Assembly: GCA_013151415.1 (NCBI GenBank)
Contig: JAADII010000175.1
Span: 10,352 to 48,133 of the forward strand
Source of the DNA: Chloroflexota bacterium
GTDB lineage: Bacteria; Chloroflexota; Anaerolineae; J102
Reading direction: 5' to 3'
DNA length: 37,782 bases
Of this stretch, positions 1-7,246 are shown one piece after another. The translations under genes were made by a program, and so were the position numbers. Numbering within the stretch: the first letter of the stretch is position 1; every line of letters begins with the position of its first letter. The notes under the pieces are model-generated. The model searched no databases and was not told the DNA's origin. It saw only the letters and a list, made by a program, of their open reading frames with translations.

Positions 1-69
1 TTGAGCACGGGCTTCGGGCAGATGTATGAAGCGGCCTGGGATTTCGACGCGCTGCTGGAAGGGGAGTGA
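1..69 (+). CDS. C-terminal end of a glycosidase-like protein (partial, copy 1 of a repeated tail)
   Basis: Frame 1 is open from the window edge to the TGA at 67-69 and encodes a tail reading STGFGQMYEAAWDFDALLEGE. The same tail recurs at 1747-1959 and 2870-2992. The longer copies add WFLDYDASGD upstream, which reminds me of the last strand and helix of TIM-barrel glycoside hydrolases. That assignment is weak and rests on memory of similar sequences, not on a catalytic motif. Because the left edge cuts it, I cannot tell whether this copy belongs to an intact gene; it could be the parent from which the other two tails were copied. Confidence 0.5.
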   Translation: MSTGFGQMYEAAWDFDALLEGE

Positions 70-163
70 CATAGGGATTCGATGGAGATTCCATAGAAAT
101 TCAGGGAGATTCTTGGCGTTCCGAGGGCTTGACGGGAAACTTTTTTCGAAATTCGTGGCAAAA

Positions 164-188
164 CCCCGTAAAAATACGGGGGACAGAT
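164..188 (+). repeat. Left arm of a 25-bp inverted repeat that is itself a hairpin
   Basis: The 25 bases 164-188 are a perfect reverse complement of 2822-2846. Inside each arm, ccccgta and tacgggg form a 7-bp stem around an aaaa loop (164-181), followed by gacagat. Here the hairpin lies about 90 bases upstream of the secreted-protein gene. The GGGGACAG-type edge recalls REP-like palindromes linked to IS200/Y1 transposases, but no such transposase gene is visible in the window. Confidence 0.8.
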
Positions 189-271
189 GCCGAAATGGAT
201 GCTATGATGGGAGTATCGTTAGGTGTTTTGCCTGCGTTTCATATTTCACTCAGCTTTAAGGAGGTTCAACC

Positions 272-1006
272 ATGAAGCAACGAAATGTTGTTATGCAGAA
301 GATTGTGAGCGTCTTGTTGTTGGTGGCGATGCTGCTCACGTTTGCAACGCCCGCGCTTGCCGAGGGCGGACCAACCGCCGAACGTGACACTCAAGACAAT
401 CTGAAGCAACCATTGTGTAAAGGTGTAATTAATGACCAAGTAGTTAATCTGGTAGCAGAACGTTTACTCTCCAACGAGGTGTCGCCTGAGGTAAACGAGT
501 GTTATCTGAATATGGAGTTGGAGCAAAGAGCACTGGTGTTCGAAAGAATGGCGACATTACTGGGACACTCTTTGATTGATCTCCGCGAAGATTATATTAC
601 GGAGAACGTTGCTAAATCGAATCAAATATCTGGTATACATTGGGAACAATTAATAGAAAATGCCGGGCTAGCTGCTTGGACATACTATGGACCTTATGTC
701 TGGTATCAAAATCCATGGTGCGATGGAAAGGATGATGGCATGGACTATACATTTGCATATTGGTTTGATCCACCGGTCCAGAACCCAGATGCTCTTAGAA
801 CGCGATCAAATCCCTGGGACTTGAGAGTTCAAGCCATGCTTGATTATTATCAATGGCGTTATGGAGGCGTTCTGGGCAGTGGACATACTTCCCTTAATAC
901 TGTGTACATTTGCCTTGGTGATACAGGTGTAAACACCGCGGGAGGGCCTGAAGCGGTGTACAATAGCTTAAAACTTGTTGGTTATGGATTGTGGAACAAC
1001 AATTAG
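272..1006 (+). CDS. Secreted protein of unknown function
   Basis: This is a 244-residue protein with a clear Sec signal peptide: a basic start, a hydrophobic core LLLVAMLLTFATPA, and a likely cleavage after ALA near residue 30. The mature part has four Cys residues (near 49, 77, 150 and 214), several Trp/Tyr-rich stretches in the second half, and no motif I recognise. An AAGGAGG ribosome site sits seven bases before the ATG, so the start is secure. Base composition is clearly more AT-rich than the housekeeping genes to the right, as in the next two genes, which fits acquisition by transfer. It follows copy 1 of the repeated tail and precedes a membrane-protein gene. I can say it is exported and nothing firmer. 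Confidence 0.75.
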   Translation: MKQRNVVMQKIVSVLLLVAMLLTFATPALAEGGPTAERDTQDNLKQPLCKGVINDQVVNLVAERLLSNEVSPEVNECYLNMELEQRALVFERMATLLGHSLIDLREDYITENVAKSNQISGIHWEQLIENAGLAAWTYYGPYVWYQNPWCDGKDDGMDYTFAYWFDPPVQNPDALRTRSNPWDLRVQAMLDYYQWRYGGVLGSGHTSLNTVYICLGDTGVNTAGGPEAVYNSLKLVGYGLWNNN

Positions 1007-1076
1007 GTTCTATGAAAAGAGGAGAAGCGATTGATATTGCTAAAGAGACTACCTCAGTCATTCCATCAGTTATTGT

Positions 1077-1102
1077 ACTGGCCGCCCATGCAGGTGGCCA
1101 GT
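1077..1102 (+). terminator. Possible intrinsic terminator after the secreted-protein gene
   Basis: A 10-bp stem with one G-T pair runs from actggccgcc to ggtggccagt around a catgca loop, 70 bases past the stop. The tail cttctgct is only moderately T-rich, so termination is plausible but not certain. Confidence 0.45.
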
Positions 1103-1204
1103 CTTCTGCTCATCATATTTAGAGTATCTTGAACTGAAAAATCACCATATTCCGAAAGGTAATTTTATTCAAAATATTTTTGCCCAATTGAAAGGATTAT
1201 AAAG

Positions 1205-1750
1205 ATGAAATCGGATTCTTATTTGAAAAACTTTGGATTGCCGCTATTTTCCCTAGGCGCAATGCTGTGGTTATGGGGCGTTCAGTATTTTGTTCTTCGC
1301 TTTGATATCAGGATGATGATGGCTCCATATAGCGCCGGGCCAACTGCGGCGTGGATGATGCCACCGACCGAAAGTTTTGCATATAAACTGGATGAACTGT
1401 TTTGGAAGGGGAATGCAGCCTCCCTTACAGCGCTCAGTTCACTGATTTTGGAAGTGAGTATATTTTTTGTGACTACAACACTGAAAAAGGAAGATATTTG
1501 GAAACGTGCGATATGGTTTGTTGTTACCTCAATTTTCTTTTTTCCGCTCTATATCATCCTATCCATCGCCATAAATATACATCATCTGTTACCCGTCGAT
1601 CATCTTCCTAGGGTTAGTTACGCAGAAACGGCACCCGATCTTATCGTCTTATCGTTGGCGTGGGGCGCCATGTTGTTTGCGCAATGGCATGGTGACTTGG
1701 ACTGGTTGCGTGAACGCGGGCGCGTTTTGTTATGCAGACTCAATAGATGA
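1205..1750 (+). CDS. Small integral membrane protein, unknown function
   Basis: The 181-residue product has about four hydrophobic segments: roughly residues 10-32, 72-92, 100-125 and 144-162. The loops between them are short and there are no enzyme motifs. An AAAGGA ribosome site precedes the ATG. The last codons overlap the ATG of the next fragment (ATGA-like overlap at 1747-1750), so the fragment of the repeated tail is fused directly behind this gene. Composition is AT-rich like the gene before it. I do not recognise the family. Confidence 0.65.
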   Translation: MKSDSYLKNFGLPLFSLGAMLWLWGVQYFVLRFDIRMMMAPYSAGPTAAWMMPPTESFAYKLDELFWKGNAASLTALSSLILEVSIFFVTTTLKKEDIWKRAIWFVVTSIFFFPLYIILSIAINIHHLLPVDHLPRVSYAETAPDLIVLSLAWGAMLFAQWHGDLDWLRERGRVLLCRLNR

Positions 1751-1959
1751 GCCCCGTTCCACAAACTTCAAACTATCCCGTCGGCTGGCTGCAAGCCGCG
1801 TATACAGAGGTGAGCGCGCAGCCACGGGTGCGCAGCCTTATCTGGTTTCTGGATTACGACGCGTCGGGCGACCGCCGTTGGGATGCATTCAGTTTGAGCA
1901 CAGGCTTCGGGCAGATGTATGAAGCGGCCTGTGATTTCAACGCATTGTTAGAGGAATAG
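1747..1959 (+). pseudogene. Copy 2 of the repeated C-terminal tail (glycosidase-like remnant)
   Basis: A 70-codon open stretch encodes GWLQAAYTEVSAQPRVRSL, then WFLDYDASGD, then GFGQMYEAACDF, and ends with TAG. The section from about 1840 to the stop matches copy 3 (2870-2992) and, where it overlaps, copy 1 (1-69). No signal peptide, no ribosome site of its own and no catalytic domain are present, so I take it as a leftover 3' end of a larger gene and not as a working gene. The glycoside hydrolase link is a guess from the WFLDYDASGD block. Confidence 0.6.
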
Positions 1960-1999
1960 AATGGGGATGATAGTGGGGAGATTCATTTCTGCGTCTACT

Positions 2000-2686
2000 C
2001 TACGGTGTCGTCCAATCCCAGGACAAACGGCTTAGGGGCCAATGAATTACAAATGAAATCTTTTCCTCCTCCTGGATGAATGGCCGGACTCGCGCATCGT
2101 TTTGCAACCGATCCATTAATTCAACCGCGGTGGTGTCAACCAAAAACACTTCGTCATTTCGTAACCAAAAACCTAAGCCTTTGTCATTTACCTGCGTCGT
2201 TCCTTCTAGAACCAAAACCCCCTTGTCATAATGGATCACTTGTTGCTCTCCCGGAATTTGGAGAGCAGGGGGATAACCGCTCAATGGCCCATAGCCGGCC
2301 GCAATATCATTTTTTCGGTGACCAGCAACGACGTACTTCTCGAGGCGAAACTCAGTTTGTTGTAACCAAGAAAGTATGTCCTCCAAAGGCACAGGGTGAG
2401 AGAAAACGATTTGGACGGGTATCCACTTATCATGGGAAGCTTTATCTTTCAACAGTTGCCAACTGCGTTCGGTATTGCGCTCCATATACTTGCGCCATTG
2501 CTGAGAGGAATAGAATAATGGTTCCACTTCTACTGTCACATTTTGATTGTCATCTATTTCAACATGATAAGTGAAAGTTTCGGTTGACTCCGTAAAACTA
2601 TTCTTGCTCGCCGTAACCGAATGTCCAATATAGAGGATGACAAAAATTGTCATTATCAGGATTGTGATAATATAAGCCTTTTTCAT
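2000..2686 (-). CDS. Membrane-anchored extracytoplasmic protein, unknown function
   Basis: The 228-residue product starts MKKAYIITILIMTIFVILYIG: a single N-terminal hydrophobic anchor or signal peptide followed by a soluble domain. I chose the ATG at 2686 because GGAGAA lies eight bases upstream and the signal begins at once; an open stretch continues upstream to 2815 but has no such support. The soluble part is rich in Glu, Gln and Trp, with two blocks ending in SFVIHWPLSRL, and shows no motif I can name. It lies on the opposite strand to its neighbours, between copies 2 and 3 of the repeated tail, just inside the right arm of the inverted repeat. Confidence 0.7.
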   Translation of the reverse strand: MKKAYIITILIMTIFVILYIGHSVTASKNSFTESTETFTYHVEIDDNQNVTVEVEPLFYSSQQWRKYMERNTERSWQLLKDKASHDKWIPVQIVFSHPVPLEDILSWLQQTEFRLEKYVVAGHRKNDIAAGYGPLSGYPPALQIPGEQQVIHYDKGVLVLEGTTQVNDKGLGFWLRNDEVFLVDTTAVELMDRLQNDARVRPFIQEEEKISFVIHWPLSRLSWDWTTP

Positions 2687-2821
2687 TGTTATTCTCCTTT
2701 TCCTTGCAAAAAGTGATGATGCAGATTGACATAGCCTGTTTTTACTCAAGCATGCCAGCCGGATCGCTGCTTGTCGCATAGAAGCTAATCGAGACATTTT
2801 CAGTCTATCACTCATTTGCCG

Positions 2822-2846
2822 ATCTGTCCCCCGTATTTTTACGGGG
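2822..2846 (-). repeat. Right arm of the 25-bp inverted repeat
   Basis: This is the perfect reverse complement of 164-188 and carries the same 7-bp hairpin with a 4-base loop. Together the arms bracket about 2.7 kb holding the three accessory genes and copy 2 of the tail. Copies 1 and 3 of the tail lie just outside the arms. Confidence 0.8.
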
Positions 2847-2869
2847 ATCTAAGATGAAATTTTGAATTG

Positions 2870-2992
2870 ATCTGGTTTTTGGATTACGACGCGTCGGGCG
2901 ACCGCCGTTGGGATGCATTCAGTTTGAGCACGGGCTTCGGGCAGATGTACGAAGCGGCCTGGGATTTCGACGCGCTGCTGGAAGAAAAGTGA
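2870..2992 (+). pseudogene. Copy 3 of the repeated C-terminal tail (truncated remnant)
   Basis: In the frame ending at the TGA 2990-2992 the sequence reads WFLDYDASGD, then GFGQMYEAAWDFDALLEEK, nearly the same as copy 2. The similarity stops abruptly at about 2870, and an in-frame TGA lies at 2855-2857. There is no start codon or ribosome site, so this is a 3' remnant only. It ends 24 bases after the right arm of the inverted repeat begins the junction, which suggests a recombination breakpoint. Confidence 0.7.
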
Positions 2993-3114
2993 CGTCATCC
3001 TTATTTTTGCCGCCTGCACCGATTCTGCTTCGGCGCGGCCATCCCCCCTCGACCAAACTTGAACCATCCCGTCAAACCTTGTACACTTTCTGAACACTGA
3101 ACCACTGAACGCCC

Positions 3115-3765
3115 ATGCCCGCCACCACTGTCTTTCTGGTCGATGATCATCCTTCGGTATTATGGGGCCTACGCGCGGCTTTAGAGCAGGCTCCCCATGC
3201 ACGCGTGATCGGTGCAGCCCAATCTCTCGACAGAGCGCGCCCTCAGATCCGACAGTTACAACCCGACGTGATTGTGGTGGACTTCAAATTGCAGGAAAAT
3301 TCCGGTGTGCAACTCATCCAGCAGTTACGCGACGATGGGGTCTCCAGTGCGGTCATTTTCCTTAGCGCCTACAATCATCCGGGCTATATGCAACAAGCGT
3401 ATCGTAGCGGCGCGTTGGGCTACATTCTCAAAGATGACTCGTTGGATGTCATCGTGCGCGCGGTGCAATGGGCGCATCAGGGCATTCCATTCTGGAGCGA
3501 AGAGCAATTGGAACGTATTCGCGAATGGGAAGAAGAGGTAATCGCGATCTGGCGCACCCTCACCCCCCGAGAGCAAGACGTATTGCGTCTGCTTGCTGAG
3601 GGGAAAAGAAACCAGGAAATATCCGAGAGCTTGAACATATCCGCGCGCACCGTCGAGTATCATGTGACCAATCTCATGAACAAATTGGGGCTTCATTCGC
3701 GAACCGAAATCATGGCCTGGATGCGGAAGCTGGAAAGCGTCGATCTATTGAACCCCGAACGGTGA
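3115..3765 (+). CDS. NarL/FixJ-family response regulator
   Basis: The 216-residue protein has a receiver domain (about 4-121) and a LuxR-type helix-turn-helix domain (about 148-208). The acidic pocket is D10/D11, the phosphate-accepting Asp is D56 in VVDF, Ser84 fills the Thr/Ser position, and K106 is the conserved Lys in YILKDD. The HTH block runs from LTPREQDVLRLLAEG to SARTVEYHVTNLMNKLGL. It should act as a phosphorylation-controlled transcription factor. No histidine kinase is next to it. The gene stops seven bases before an ABC ATPase gene, so the two are probably co-transcribed and the ATPase may be its target. I see no clear ribosome site before the ATG; translation may be leaderless or use a weak site. 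Confidence 0.92.
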   Translation: MPATTVFLVDDHPSVLWGLRAALEQAPHARVIGAAQSLDRARPQIRQLQPDVIVVDFKLQENSGVQLIQQLRDDGVSSAVIFLSAYNHPGYMQQAYRSGALGYILKDDSLDVIVRAVQWAHQGIPFWSEEQLERIREWEEEVIAIWRTLTPREQDVLRLLAEGKRNQEISESLNISARTVEYHVTNLMNKLGLHSRTEIMAWMRKLESVDLLNPER

Positions 3766-3772
3766 ACTCCCT

Positions 3773-4597
3773 ATGAACAAAGCCCTGATCCGAACCATCG
3801 ATCTGGTGAAAATATACGGCGCGGGCGAATCGGCCGTGCGCGCGTTGAACGGCGTCAACCTCGCGGTGACGCCGGGCGAGTTCGTGGCCGTGATGGGCCC
3901 CAGCGGCTGCGGCAAGAGCACGCTGCTCAATCTTCTGGGCGCGCTGGATCAGCCCACCGAGGGCGAAGTGTGGGTCGCGGGCGAGAATCTGGCCCATATC
4001 AAGGATGTGGACGCGTTTCGCGCCCGCACCGTCGGCTTTGTCTTCCAATTACACAACCTCATTCCCACGCTCACGGCCTGGGAAAATGTGGAAGTGCCCA
4101 TGGAGGGCCAAAGTTTGGGCAAAAAAGAACGCCGCGAACGGGCCGCGCATCTGCTGGAACTGGTGGGGCTGGGCGACCGCCTGGACGCGTTGCCCGGCCA
4201 GCTTTCGGGCGGTCAGCGACAGCGCGTGGCCGTGGCAAGGGCGCTGGCCAACGACCCGGCCCTGATCCTGGCCGATGAACCCACGGGCAGCCTTGATAGT
4301 CAAAGCGGGGAGGAAATCATGGCCTTGCTGACGAAACTGAACCGGGATCAGGGAACCACCATCCTGGTGGTGACGCATGACCGTCGCGTGGCGCAAAGCG
4401 CGCGGCGCATCGTGCGCATGAAAGACGGCCAGATCGTGGGCGACCATCGGCTGGATAATCCCCTGGAAGAGGATTTGCGCATGCTGGCGGCCAGTCGGCT
4501 AGGTCAACTCATCCTGGACGGGGATGAAAATCAGGCCGATTATCTATCGTCCGAGGAGCGGGAATGTTTGCGAAAGATATTGGCGCGGGTGGCGTAG
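3773..4597 (+). CDS. ABC transporter ATP-binding protein (MacB/LolD type), no permease alongside
   Basis: This 274-residue ATPase has all the usual motifs: Walker A GPSGCGKST (42-50), Q-loop Gln92, signature LSGGQRQR (144-151), Walker B LILADEP (164-170) and switch His202. The sequence is closest in style to the MacB/LolD/FtsE group, which drives lipoprotein or peptide export or works with FtsX-like permeases. About 45 residues after the core (230-274) extend beyond the usual 225-230 length and carry no motif I know. No permease gene follows: recD2 converges from the other strand only seven bases away. The partner must be encoded elsewhere, or this is a remnant of a larger operon. Confidence 0.93.
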   Translation: MNKALIRTIDLVKIYGAGESAVRALNGVNLAVTPGEFVAVMGPSGCGKSTLLNLLGALDQPTEGEVWVAGENLAHIKDVDAFRARTVGFVFQLHNLIPTLTAWENVEVPMEGQSLGKKERRERAAHLLELVGLGDRLDALPGQLSGGQRQRVAVARALANDPALILADEPTGSLDSQSGEEIMALLTKLNRDQGTTILVVTHDRRVAQSARRIVRMKDGQIVGDHRLDNPLEEDLRMLAASRLGQLILDGDENQADYLSSEERECLRKILARVA

Positions 4598-4604
4598 AGG
4601 ACGG

Positions 4605-6842
4605 TCAATGGGGCATCAATCCTTTAACCTGGCCCGGTTCGCCAGCCAACCGCTCGGCCAACGCGGTGTTGCGTTCGGTGACCTTATCGTTGCGCACCGC
4701 GATGGCGATGGCCTTACGCGTGCCCACCATCACCACCAGGTCTCGCGCTCGCGTCACCGCGGTGTAGAGCAAATTGCGTTGCAGCATGATGAAATGGGTC
4801 GTATGGATGGGCAAGACCACGGCCCTATATTCAGAACCCTGGCTCTTATGCACGGAAATGGCCCAGGCGTGCACCAGTTCATCGGCGTTGGCCCAATCAT
4901 AGACCACAAGCCGCTCATCGATGCGCACGGTGAGCGTGTGCATCACCGCATCGATGGCCGTGATCACGCCCATGTCGCCGTTGAACACCTCGAGATCGTA
5001 ATTGTTGCGCGTCTGCATCACGCGATCGCCCACGCGGAAGACCCGCCCGGCCAACGCGCGCTCGGGCCGGCCGGCCCGCGGTGGATTGAGAGCCTGTTGC
5101 AAGCGTTGATTCAGCGCGGCCACGCCGATGGGTCCGCGGTGCATGGGGCTGAGCACCTGAATCTCTTCGGAGGGGATGCCAAAACGGCGGGGGATGCGAT
5201 TTTGCACCAGGTCGATGACCATGTCCGCGCAACGCTCCACATCCTCGATGACGAAGAGAAAGAAGTCGCGCGCGTCCTTGGGGAAAAGGGGCGTCTGGCC
5301 GCGGTTGATGCGGTGCGCGTTGGTGATGATGTAGCTATCCGCGGCCTGGCGAAAAATGGTCTCTAGTTTGACCACGGCCACCTCGCCCGAATCGATGATG
5401 TCGCGCAATACATTGCCCGCGCCCACCGAGGGAAGCTGATCCACATCGCCCACGAAGAGGACATGCGCGCCCGGCGGTGCGGCCTTGAGCAGGTGATTCG
5501 TGAGCAGCAGATCCAACATACTGGCCTCATCGATGATCAGCATGTCGATATCCAGGGGATTGTCCGCGTTGAAGCGAAAGCTGAACCCCTCGCTGGGTTG
5601 CACCTCGAGCAGGCGATGGATGGTCTTGGCCTCGCGGCCGGTGGCTTCGGCCATGCGTTTGGCCGCGCGTCCGGTGGGCGCGGCCAAAGCGAACCGGTTG
5701 CCCGCGGCTTCGAGCAGACGAATGAGCGCGCGCAAGGTCGTGGTCTTGCCCGTGCCCGGCCCGCCCGTCAGCACGGTCACGGGGTGCGTCAGCGCGGTGC
5801 GCACGGCCTCGCGTTGCGCGGGAGCGAGGTCCACGCCCACGCGCCGCTTCAAGGCCGCGAACGCGGCATCCCAATTCATGGCGCCAAAGGCCGAAAGTCG
5901 CGTGGTTCCGTAAAGCAGCCGCGCCTCGTTTAGCCGGCGCAAGCGATTGGCCACGCCGATCTCGCCGTAATAGAACGGCGTCAGATACACGGCCTGAGTT
6001 TCCGCGAAGCGCTCGCTGCGGGGTTCGATGCGATAGGTCACCGGCTCCACCTTCACCTGCTCCTCGGCCTGCAGGCGCTCGATGGCCTCCTCCACCAGGG
6101 TTTCCTTCACTCCCAGCAGTTTCGCGGCCTCTTTCACCAGCTCCTCCCGCCGCGCGTAGACATGCCCCTCATCGGCCTGCTTGCTCAACACATAGGCCAC
6201 GCCAGCAGCCACCCGCTCCGGGCTATCGTGGGGAATGCCCAGATTGCGAGCGATCTTGTCCGCGGTGATGAAGCCGATGCCGTGAATGTCGCGCTGGAGT
6301 CGGTAGGGGTCGGTTTTGAGCACGCCCACGGCCGCGTCGCCGTAATGCTTGTAGATTTTCACGGCCAGACCCGTGCTCACGCCGTGCGATTGCAAAAAGA
6401 TCATCACATCTTTGATCTGACGCTGTTCGGCCCAGGCCTGTTTGATCATGGCCACCCGCTTTTTGCCCACGCCCAGGGCCTCGATCAATCGATCCGGCTC
6501 TTCATCGATGATGCGCAGCGTGTCCGCGCCAAAGCGTTGCACAATGCGTTTGGCCGTCACCGGCCCAATGCCCTTGATCAGACCCGACCCCAAATATTTT
6601 TCGATGCCGGCCGCGGTTGCAGGCAAAACCGTCTTGAAATCCTCGACCTTGAACTGACGCCCATACTGGGGGTGATTGGCCCACGCGCCCTTCAGCTCCA
6701 CCGATTCGCCCACATGCACGCCCAGCATGGCGCCCACGACGGTCACCAGCCCGCCTTTCTCCGCGGCCAGCTTCGCCACCGTGTAGCCATTTTCTTCGTT
6801 ATGATAGGTGATGCGCTCGATAACGCCGCGTAAGGTGTGCAT
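4605..6842 (-). CDS. recD2: RecD2-type 5'-3' DNA helicase
   Basis: The 745-residue length and layout match stand-alone RecD2 helicases (superfamily 1B) of bacteria without RecBC. An N-terminal OB-like domain (about 1-75) is followed by helix-hairpin-helix repeats (GIGPVTAKRIV, ALGVGKKRV, HGIGFITADKIA). The helicase core has Walker A GGPGTGKTT near residue 360, Walker B IIDEAS near 437, GDVDQLPSVG in motif III, and the C-terminal motifs VHKSQGSEY and LYTAVTRAR near 696. It unwinds DNA 5' to 3' and acts in repair. The ATG is the first possible start and has no strong ribosome site. The gene converges with the ABC ATPase gene and is separated from mgtE upstream by about 400 bases that include an 83-bp repeat. 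Confidence 0.95.
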   Translation of the reverse strand: MHTLRGVIERITYHNEENGYTVAKLAAEKGGLVTVVGAMLGVHVGESVELKGAWANHPQYGRQFKVEDFKTVLPATAAGIEKYLGSGLIKGIGPVTAKRIVQRFGADTLRIIDEEPDRLIEALGVGKKRVAMIKQAWAEQRQIKDVMIFLQSHGVSTGLAVKIYKHYGDAAVGVLKTDPYRLQRDIHGIGFITADKIARNLGIPHDSPERVAAGVAYVLSKQADEGHVYARREELVKEAAKLLGVKETLVEEAIERLQAEEQVKVEPVTYRIEPRSERFAETQAVYLTPFYYGEIGVANRLRRLNEARLLYGTTRLSAFGAMNWDAAFAALKRRVGVDLAPAQREAVRTALTHPVTVLTGGPGTGKTTTLRALIRLLEAAGNRFALAAPTGRAAKRMAEATGREAKTIHRLLEVQPSEGFSFRFNADNPLDIDMLIIDEASMLDLLLTNHLLKAAPPGAHVLFVGDVDQLPSVGAGNVLRDIIDSGEVAVVKLETIFRQAADSYIITNAHRINRGQTPLFPKDARDFFLFVIEDVERCADMVIDLVQNRIPRRFGIPSEEIQVLSPMHRGPIGVAALNQRLQQALNPPRAGRPERALAGRVFRVGDRVMQTRNNYDLEVFNGDMGVITAIDAVMHTLTVRIDERLVVYDWANADELVHAWAISVHKSQGSEYRAVVLPIHTTHFIMLQRNLLYTAVTRARDLVVMVGTRKAIAIAVRNDKVTERNTALAERLAGEPGQVKGLMPH

Positions 6843-7246
6843 GGCGTCGAAACGACGTTCTCCTTATCCTTTCAGTTACACAGTCCTGCTTCGAAAATAA
6901 GCGTCCAATGTCCGATGTCGGTCGCACAGGCCTTGATGAGCGCTCAGACCAACATAGACCATAGGACCAACATAGACCAAAAGGCCCATCGTCTATCTTG
7001 GTCTACTTTGGTCTACGTTGGTCGGCGCAAGCGATTTTCATCCGTTTCGGCGTGCGCCTGCGCACTGTAGGTCTGCTTTATGCAACCGCCTGAATGCAGG
7101 GAAAAACGCTTCATTTGCATCGCAAGATGGGGCGATGGTCATTTTGGTCGCATGTTGCTCTATGTTCGTCATGTCCGCGCGATGGCGCCATGGCTCTATA
7201 CATGGGCCGCCCGCGCTTGAAATAGCGCCTGACATGCATTTATCCA
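6843..7246. other. Gene-free interval between mgtE and recD2
   Basis: This 404-base stretch holds the 83-bp palindromic repeat at 6945-7027 and a small GC hairpin (gtgcg/cgcac, 7052-7065). Open stretches here lack ribosome sites and protein-like composition. The recD2 promoter (minus strand) should lie here, but I see no convincing -35/-10 pair. Confidence 0.6.
6945..7027. repeat. 83-bp palindromic intergenic repeat, copy A
   Basis: This matches 13278-13360 at 80 of 83 positions; the first 55 bases are identical. The left part holds two tandem copies of gaccaacatagacca, and the right part holds their approximate reverse complement (tggtctac, then ttggtc), so the transcript could fold into a long imperfect hairpin. 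It has no coding content. Two copies in one 38-kb window imply a dispersed family in the genome. Confidence 0.85.

Noticed and set aside
4524-5366. Open frame on the plus strand across the end of recD2
   Set aside because: It is antisense to clear helicase motifs and has a low-quality His/Arg-rich product.
6945-7027. CRISPR-like direct repeats (gaccaacatagacca)
   Set aside because: There are only two tandem units with a few bases between them, plus inverted copies; no spacers.
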